The notes under the pieces were generated by a model. The model made no database searches, had not been told where the DNA came from, and worked only from the letters and a program-made list of their open reading frames with translations. From Micromonospora sp. NBC_00421 (GTDB lineage Bacteria > Actinomycetota > Actinomycetes > Mycobacteriales > Micromonosporaceae), in assembly GCF_036017915.1 (NCBI RefSeq), contig NZ_CP107929.1, forward strand, positions 5,894,001-5,958,000: a stretch of 64,000 nucleotides of DNA, written 5' to 3'. Both the position numbers and the translations under genes were made by a program. Positions 58,437 to 64,000 of this stretch are shown one piece after another (the first letter of the stretch is position 1; each line of letters starts with the position of its first letter).

Positions 58437-59645
58437 TCACTTGCGGGTGGACAGCACGCTCGGGTTGGCGTAGACGAATTCGCCGAGCTTGTCTTCCTTG
58501 ATCGCCTGGAACATGTCCAGGGTCTGCGGGCTGAGCGCCTCGCGGTTGTTGGCGTTGCCGTTGAACGTGCCGCCGTTGGTGCGCAGCATGGTCAACTCGT
58601 TGGCGGTGACCCCGCGCATGGTGAAGACCAGGTCCGCGACCGGCACGCCGCCGGTGTCCAGGATGAACGCCTTACCGGCCGCCTTGATCAGCTGGTTGAC
58701 CTTCACCGGGTTGGTCAGCATGCCCTTGTCGGTGGCCTTGCGGGCCATCGCCTTGATCAGCTGCTGCTGGTTCTGCTGCCTGTCGTAGTCGCTGTTCGGC
58801 AGGCCGTAGCGCTGCCGCGAGTAGTCGAGCGCCTGGAGGCCGCTCATCTCCCGGCAGCCCTTCTTGTAGACCACGGGCGTCATCGGCCGGCCGGTCTTCT
58901 TGGCGTCCGCGTTCCACATCTGCTTGCCGTCCACGATCATCATGTGGTGCGACTTCACCTCGTGGCTGACGCAGATGCGCACCGAGCCGAGGGTGTCGAT
59001 GACGTTCTTGAAACCGCCGAAGTTGATGATCGCGGCGCCGTCGAAGCTGACCCCGGTCATGTTCTTGATGGTTTGGGCCATCAGCTGGGCGCCGCCCTCC
59101 CAGCCGCCACCGTTGCGTGCGCCGGCCTGGAACGCCGCGTTGATCTTGTCGGTGCCGCCCTTGAACCCGCTCTTCTTGAACGCGGGGATCTGCGCCTCGG
59201 TGTCCCGGGGGATCGAGATCAGGTACGCCTGGTCGTGGCTGGCCGGGATGTGCAGCACGATGATGCTGTCCGACCGGACGTCGTCGGCGGCCCAGCGCTC
59301 CCGGGCGTCCACCCCGAGCAGCAGCATGTCGATCGGGCCGTCCAGGTTGGCGCCGCCCTCGGCCTCGGTCTTGCCCGCCCCGCCGAGCAGGTTGCGCTGT
59401 GCGATGTTGCCGGTGGCCTGGCTGATCAGCACCTTGCTGCCGACGATCGCGACGCCACTGGTCAGCATCAGCACGGCGCCGAAGACCACTGTCAGCCGCG
59501 CCCAGAGCGGGTCCTTGCGCTTGGCACGCTTGCGGACCGTGCCGGTGCGCCGACCGCCGCGACCACCCGGTGACGGGACGGCGGCCGATGCCCGGTAGGG
59601 GTCGGCGCTCAGCGACGAGGGGCGGGGACTGGTCTGAACCGGCAT
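58437..59645 (-). CDS. LytR-CpsA-Psr family protein
   Basis: A 402-residue membrane-anchored LCP protein: a basic cytoplasmic start, one helix around 50-75, then the LCP domain with SIIVLHIPAS, ISIPRD, KINAAFQAG and DYSRQRYGLPNSDYDRQ. It is the middle of three LCP genes in a row. A paralogue of its neighbours by clear motif identity. Confidence 0.93.
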   Translation of the reverse strand: MPVQTSPRPSSLSADPYRASAAVPSPGGRGGRRTGTVRKRAKRKDPLWARLTVVFGAVLMLTSGVAIVGSKVLISQATGNIAQRNLLGGAGKTEAEGGANLDGPIDMLLLGVDARERWAADDVRSDSIIVLHIPASHDQAYLISIPRDTEAQIPAFKKSGFKGGTDKINAAFQAGARNGGGWEGGAQLMAQTIKNMTGVSFDGAAIINFGGFKNVIDTLGSVRICVSHEVKSHHMMIVDGKQMWNADAKKTGRPMTPVVYKKGCREMSGLQALDYSRQRYGLPNSDYDRQQNQQQLIKAMARKATDKGMLTNPVKVNQLIKAAGKAFILDTGGVPVADLVFTMRGVTANELTMLRTNGGTFNGNANNREALSPQTLDMFQAIKEDKLGEFVYANPSVLSTRK

Positions 59646-59905
59646 GCGTGCTCCAGCTCGCGTGATCGGGGGGCGGGACCACTGTACGTACCGCTTCCCG
59701 GCAAGGCGAGGTCGTCACACGCACAAATCCCAGAAAACCTGACCTTTGCCCCCGCAATTCATCCGTTCGGACGAATTGATGAGACCGGACGGCCGTTGGC
59801 GTTCGATGATCAAGCGGTCGGCAAACGACCTCTGATGACGGTTGTCGAAATCTGCCCGACACATCGGGGCAGGCCGCGACGGCCCGCCCCGCGCCGGCGG
59901 GACCG

Positions 59906-61129
59906 TCAGTTGCCGTTGCCCGCCTTCTTGTCGGCCGCCACCCAGTCCGCCATCGTGTCGGCGGACATCGCCTTGTACATCGCCAGCGCCTTCTCCCGGT
60001 CGGAGACCACCACCGACTCCCCGTCGATGGTGTCGCTGCCGGTGTTCGGGCTGGTGAGGAAGGTCAGGTTCTCGCCGCGCAGATTACGGAACTGAATGGC
60101 CATGTCACCGAGGGAGAAGCCGTTGTCCACGGTCGCCGCGTCGGTCACCGACTGGAGGAACGCGTTCAGCTTCTTCGGGTTGGTAAGCGTGCCGGTGCTG
60201 GCCGCCTTGTCCATCAGCGCCCGCAGGAACTCCTGCTGGTGACGCATCCGGGCGAAGTCACCCTGGGGGAACTGCTTGCGCTGCCGGATCCAGTCCAGCG
60301 CCGTGGCGCCGTCCATGTGCATGGTGCCCTTGGTGAACTTCCGGTACGGCTTGTGGATCGAGGTGATGCTCTGCTCCACCTTCAGGTCGACCCCGCCGAC
60401 CGCGTCGGTGACCTCCTTGAAGCCGCCGAAGTCGATCGCCATCACGTTGTCGATCCGGACGTCGGTGAAGCACTCCACGGTGCGTACCGCCAGCGGCAGG
60501 CCACCGAAGGCGAACGCCGCGTTGATCTTCGCCCGCCGGCCGGAGGAGCAGTCCGCGCCGGCGCTCTCCGGGATCGGCACGTACAGGTCACGCGGGACGG
60601 AGACCAGGTAGGCCGACTGGTGGTCGGCCGGGATGTGCATGACGATCAGCGTGTCCGCGCGCCACTCGCCCGGCTTGTCGACCGCTGCGTCCGGGTCCCG
60701 CGAGTCCGTGCCCACCAGCAGGATGTTGAGCGCCCCGTCGACCGGCTTGGCGGGCCGACCGCCGGTGATCTCGGAGAACGGGTCGGTGCGGGCCAGGTCC
60801 TTGTCGAGGCTGCGGGTGTAGAAGAAGGCCCCGATCCCGCCGAGCAGCGCCACCACCAGCACCGTCACGCCGGCCACCAGGGCGATCCGCCCCCAGCGCG
60901 GTCGCGGCCCGCGCCTGCCGTAGTTCCCCGGCCCGCCTGGCCCGGCGGGGGTGCCTGGGCCGCCCGGTCCGCCGGAGCGGGGCTGGCCCTCCTGGTACGA
61001 CGGGTACCACTGCGCGTCGGACTGGCGGGAGCGCCCGGTGGTGCCCCGGTCGGCACCGGGCACCGGGGCACGGCCCGCGCCGCGGTGCAGGTACGGGAGC
61101 GAGGCGCCGGCTGACGAGGTCGCTGACAT
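59906..61129 (-). CDS. LytR-CpsA-Psr family protein
   Basis: A 407-residue LCP protein with a Gly/Pro-rich cytoplasmic start, one helix near 85-107, then DTLIVMHIPAD, VSVPRDLYVPIP, KINAAFAFGG and DWIRQRKQFPQGDFARMRHQQ. The sequence YxxPQGDFxR differs from the two neighbours, so substrate or acceptor may differ. Confidence 0.93.
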   Translation of the reverse strand: MSATSSAGASLPYLHRGAGRAPVPGADRGTTGRSRQSDAQWYPSYQEGQPRSGGPGGPGTPAGPGGPGNYGRRGPRPRWGRIALVAGVTVLVVALLGGIGAFFYTRSLDKDLARTDPFSEITGGRPAKPVDGALNILLVGTDSRDPDAAVDKPGEWRADTLIVMHIPADHQSAYLVSVPRDLYVPIPESAGADCSSGRRAKINAAFAFGGLPLAVRTVECFTDVRIDNVMAIDFGGFKEVTDAVGGVDLKVEQSITSIHKPYRKFTKGTMHMDGATALDWIRQRKQFPQGDFARMRHQQEFLRALMDKAASTGTLTNPKKLNAFLQSVTDAATVDNGFSLGDMAIQFRNLRGENLTFLTSPNTGSDTIDGESVVVSDREKALAMYKAMSADTMADWVAADKKAGNGN

Positions 61130-61206
61130 GCGTTTCAGCGTACGTAGGCCGGTCGAGCGTCGGCGGAACGCGAAGCCCGCCGGCCGTCCCGCGTGGCGCG
61201 GGGGAG

Positions 61207-62184
61207 CTACCCTAACCGGTCGCGGAAATGGTCGATGGTGCGCCGGAGGCCCTCCTCGGGCGAGACCGCCGCCTGGTATCCCAGCAGGTCCCGGGCCAGG
61301 GTGAGGTCGGGGCGGCGCATCTCCGGGTCGTCCGAGCTGCGAGTGACGTAGGTCACCTGTGACTGGCTGCCGGAGAGTGACGCGATGGTCTCGGCGAGTT
61401 GCCGCATGGTCAGCTCGTGCTCGGTGCCGCAGTTGATCGGGCCGGTCTCCGTCGAGTCGAGCAGCAGCAGGATTCCCCGCACCAGGTCGTCGACATAACA
61501 GATCGACCGGGTCTGTCCACCCGTGCCGTGCACGGTGATCGGCTCGCCGCGCAGCGCCTGGGAGATGAAGGTCGGGATGGCCCGGCCGTCGTCCGGGCGC
61601 ATCCGTGGGCCGTACGTGTTGAAGATCCGGACGATCGCCGCGTCCAGCCCCCGACTGCGGTGGTAGGCCATGGTGGCCGCCTCGGAGAAGCGCTTCGCCT
61701 CGTCGTAGACGCTGCGCACCCCGATCGGGTTGACGTTGCCCCAGTACGTCTCCCGTTGCGGGTGCTCCTTCGGATCCCCGTACGCCTCGGAGGTGGAGGC
61801 CATCAGGAACCGGGCGCCGTCGGCGACCGCGCGGTCGAGCAGGTGCAGGGTGCCCACCGAACCGACCCGCAGGATCTCCACCGGCAACTTCTCGAAGTCG
61901 GTCGGGCTGGCCGGGGACGCCATGTGCAGGATCGCGTCGAACCGCTGGGTCAGGGCCGGGTGGTGGGTGGGCAGGCCCTCGGAGATGTCCGCCTCGACCA
62001 GGGTGAAACGGGGGTCGTCCGCCAGGTGCGCGACGTTGTCCTTGGAACCGGTGACGAAGTTGTCAAGCGCGACCACCGTGCACCCGCGGTCGATCAGGGC
62101 GTCCACCAGGTGCGACGGCACGAACCCGGCGCCGCCGGTGACGAGGACGCGGTGACCGTTTCCGAACCGCTGGGCAACCTTCAT
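61207..62184 (-). CDS. NAD-dependent nucleotide-sugar epimerase/UDP-xylose synthase-like
   Basis: A 325-residue extended SDR with VTGGAGFVPSHL at the start, ASTSEAYGDPKEHPQ, Y-x-x-x-K in YDEAKRFSEA and NTYGPRMRPDDGRAIPTF. This matches UDP-glucuronate decarboxylase/UXS rather than 4-epimerases. A His-Met-Ala-Ser segment (HMASPASP) is also typical. It may supply wall polysaccharide precursors, in line with the LCP genes beside it. ATG at 62184 is used. Confidence 0.88.
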   Translation of the reverse strand: MKVAQRFGNGHRVLVTGGAGFVPSHLVDALIDRGCTVVALDNFVTGSKDNVAHLADDPRFTLVEADISEGLPTHHPALTQRFDAILHMASPASPTDFEKLPVEILRVGSVGTLHLLDRAVADGARFLMASTSEAYGDPKEHPQRETYWGNVNPIGVRSVYDEAKRFSEAATMAYHRSRGLDAAIVRIFNTYGPRMRPDDGRAIPTFISQALRGEPITVHGTGGQTRSICYVDDLVRGILLLLDSTETGPINCGTEHELTMRQLAETIASLSGSQSQVTYVTRSSDDPEMRRPDLTLARDLLGYQAAVSPEEGLRRTIDHFRDRLG

Positions 62185-62306
62185 GGCGGTCAGCCTACCC
62201 AGCACGGCACCCGCACACTCTTTGGACCTGGAAGATCCCGGTGTCCCGTACGCTGCCCGTCCCTGTCGCTGTGGCCGGTCGACCCCGACGGACCCGGTGC
62301 ACGGCG

Positions 62307-62341
62307 GAGGCCCCCGCCGCGGGCGTCGCGGCGGGGGCCTC
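62307..62341 (-). terminator. Terminator-like hairpin after the symporter gene
   Basis: Perfect 14-bp arms GAGGCCCCCGCCGC (62307-62320) and complement (62328-62341) with a 7-base loop, 15 bases after the symporter stop on the minus strand. Confidence 0.8.
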
Positions 62342-62355
62342 GTGGTGCCGGTCGG

Positions 62356-64000
62356 TCAGTGCGCTCCCGCGCCGGTGAGGGCACGCACCTCCAGCTCGGC
62401 GTACTTGTCCTCGTCGTGCTCCTTGGAGATGATCGTGCCGATCCAGCCGCAGAGGAAGCCGAACGGGATGGACAGCAGGCCCGGGTTCGACAGCGGGAAC
62501 CACTGCCAGTCGTGCTCCGGGAACATCGAGGTCGGCGCGCCGGAGACGACAGGCGAGAAGAACACCAGGAACACGGCGGAGAGCAGACCGCCGTAGATGG
62601 CCCAGACCGCGCCCGAGGTGTTGAACCGCTTCCAGAACAGGCTGTAGAGGATCGCCGGCAGGTTGCCCGAGGCGGCCACCGCGAACGCCAGCGCCACCAG
62701 GAAGGCCACGTTCAGGCTCTGCGCGTAGATCGACAGGGCGATCGAGACCGCGCCGATGACCAGGGCCGAGATCCGGGCCACCCGGACCTCCTGCCGTTCG
62801 GAGGTCTGCCCCTTCTTGACCACGTTGGCATAGAAGTCGTGCGCCAGGCTGGACGACGACGCCAGGGTCAACCCGGCGACCACCGCCAGGATGGTCGCGA
62901 AGGCCACCGCCGCGATGATCGCCAACAGGGTCGCCCCGCCCAGGTCACCGCCGAGGAAGGTCTTGCCCAACTCCTCGGCGAGCTGCGGCGCGGCGGTGTT
63001 GCCGGCCTTGTCCTGCGCGACGATCGCCTTGCCGCCGACCAGCGCCGCCGCACCGAAGCCGAGGGCGAGGGTCAGCAGGTAGAAGGTGCCGATGATGCCG
63101 ATCGCCCAGAGCACGCTCTTGCGGGCCGCCTTGGCGGTCGGCACGGTGTAGAAGCGGATCAGGATGTGCGGCAGGCCGGCCGTGCCGAGCACCAGGGCGA
63201 TACCAAGCGACAGCAGGTCCATCTTGTTGTAGAAGGTCTGGGTCGAGTTGCCGGCCACCTCGACGCCGTAGCGGAGCCCGGGTTCGAGGAACGCGTTGCC
63301 CTTGCCCGACGTGGCGGCGGCGTCACCCAGCAGCGCCGAGAGGTTGAAGTTGTACTTCGCCAGCACCAGCACGGTCATCACCAGCGCGCCGGTCATCAGC
63401 AGGAACGCCTTGACGATCTGGACGTACGTGGTGCCCTTCATGCCACCCACGGTCACGTAGATGATCATGAGGGCACCGACCATGATGATGGTGGCGATCT
63501 TGGCGGTGTCGGCGTCCATGCCGAGGAAGGTCGTGCCCGGCTTGATCCCGAGCAGCAGCGCGACCAGGGCGCCCGCGCCTACCATCTGGGCCAGCAGGTA
63601 GAAGATCGACACGGTGATGGTGGAGACCGCCGCCGCCGTACGCACCGGGCGCTGGCGCATCCGGAAGGCCAGCACGTCGGCCATCGTGTACCGGCCCGAG
63701 TTGCGCAGCAGCTCCGCCACCAGCAGCAGTGCCACCAGCCAGGCGACCAGGAAGCCGATGGAGTAGAGGAAGCCGTCGTAGCCGTACAGCGCGATGATGC
63801 CGGCGATGCCGAGGAACGACGCGGCCGACATGTAGTCGCCGCCGATCGCCATGCCGTTCTGGAAGCCGGAGAAGGACCGGCCGCCGGCGTAGAAGTCGGT
63901 GGCCGTCTTGGTCTGCCGGCTGGCCCAGATGGTGATGGCCAGGGTCACCGCCACGAAGACCAGGAACAGGGTGATGGTGAGGTTGCGGGCGGTGCCGCCA
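62356..64000 (-). CDS. Sodium:solute symporter (ActP-like), 5' end beyond window
   Basis: At least 548 residues of a membrane protein with more than 12 hydrophobic helices. YAGGRSFSGFQNGMAIGGDYMSAASFLG is represented by the segment DFYAGGRSFSGF followed by GDYMSAASFLG, both typical of the acetate/cation symporter ActP. MKGTTYVQIVKA in the middle and HDFYANVV near the C-terminus agree. The frame is open to the right edge, so the start lies outside. Likely acetate or other short monocarboxylate uptake. Confidence 0.92.
   Translation of the reverse strand, partial: GGTARNLTITLFLVFVAVTLAITIWASRQTKTATDFYAGGRSFSGFQNGMAIGGDYMSAASFLGIAGIIALYGYDGFLYSIGFLVAWLVALLLVAELLRNSGRYTMADVLAFRMRQRPVRTAAAVSTITVSIFYLLAQMVGAGALVALLLGIKPGTTFLGMDADTAKIATIIMVGALMIIYVTVGGMKGTTYVQIVKAFLLMTGALVMTVLVLAKYNFNLSALLGDAAATSGKGNAFLEPGLRYGVEVAGNSTQTFYNKMDLLSLGIALVLGTAGLPHILIRFYTVPTAKAARKSVLWAIGIIGTFYLLTLALGFGAAALVGGKAIVAQDKAGNTAAPQLAEELGKTFLGGDLGGATLLAIIAAVAFATILAVVAGLTLASSSSLAHDFYANVVKKGQTSERQEVRVARISALVIGAVSIALSIYAQSLNVAFLVALAFAVAASGNLPAILYSLFWKRFNTSGAVWAIYGGLLSAVFLVFFSPVVSGAPTSMFPEHDWQWFPLSNPGLLSIPFGFLCGWIGTIISKEHDEDKYAELEVRALTGAGAH

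Overview
The window is very GC-rich actinobacterial DNA, most likely from Micromonospora or a close relative (Micromonosporaceae). The clues are the almost exclusive use of GC-ending codons, frequent GTG starts, a bacterial proteasome activator (Bpa), an XRE/DUF397 pair, DUF4192 and DUF5926 proteins, and several LytR-CpsA-Psr proteins. No rRNA, tRNA, CRISPR array, transposase or integrase was seen.

Layout. 1-6.7 kb is housekeeping: a PHP-UvrD helicase (cut by the left edge), a membrane-anchored phosphoesterase, molybdenum cofactor genes moaD and moaA, a fructosamine-kinase-like protein and a DUF4192 protein. At 7.0-8.8 kb there is a histidine kinase/response regulator pair. From 8.87 to 32.36 kb the minus strand carries one large natural-product gene cluster. 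At 33.2-35.4 kb there is an XRE/DUF397 regulator pair and a three-gene hypothetical operon. From 35.5 kb to the right edge the content is mostly conserved chromosome: fdhD, mobA, a YbjN-like protein, Lrp and a dimethylargininase, a substrate-binding lipoprotein, bpa, two HAD phosphatases, OsmC, a metallopeptidase, AIM24, pheA, arcA, sensor proteins, a phosphodiesterase, a rhodanese, three LytR-CpsA-Psr proteins, a sugar-nucleotide epimerase and a partial sodium:solute symporter.

The cluster at 8.87-32.36 kb is the main object of interest. It combines (1) a 33-residue precursor peptide with a labionin-type Ser/Ser/Cys core and a class III LanKC synthetase; (2) a complete discrete (type II-like) chain-building set: a single-polypeptide ketosynthase/chain-length-factor fusion, ketoreductase, FabZ dehydratase, malonyl transferase, two carrier proteins, an acyl/aminoacyl ligase and a phosphopantetheinyl transferase, with no enoyl reductase; (3) an SbnA/SbnB-like pair expected to make L-2,3-diaminopropionate, plus a PLP aminotransferase; (4) a stand-alone LanB-type glutamylation-domain protein; (5) two candidate acyl transfer enzymes (a condensation-like protein and a GNAT fused to a large unknown domain) and a GcvT-like protein; and (6) MFS and ABC exporters. 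Most neighbouring genes overlap by 1-4 bases, so they are probably co-translated. The simplest reading is a lipolanthine-like hybrid: a small class III lanthipeptide capped with an unsaturated, possibly amino-bearing, polyketide/fatty acyl chain. The product and the order of steps are inferred, not shown.

Putative control elements lie in the same places. An 8-base box (CGATGACA) is repeated three times at exact 22-bp spacing upstream of the precursor gene. A related palindrome lies upstream of the ABC transporter, and similar half-sites lie upstream of the two-component operon, which converges on the precursor gene. The cluster and the following regulatory block sit between two groups of molybdenum-cofactor genes, which suggests insertion into a conserved Moco neighbourhood.
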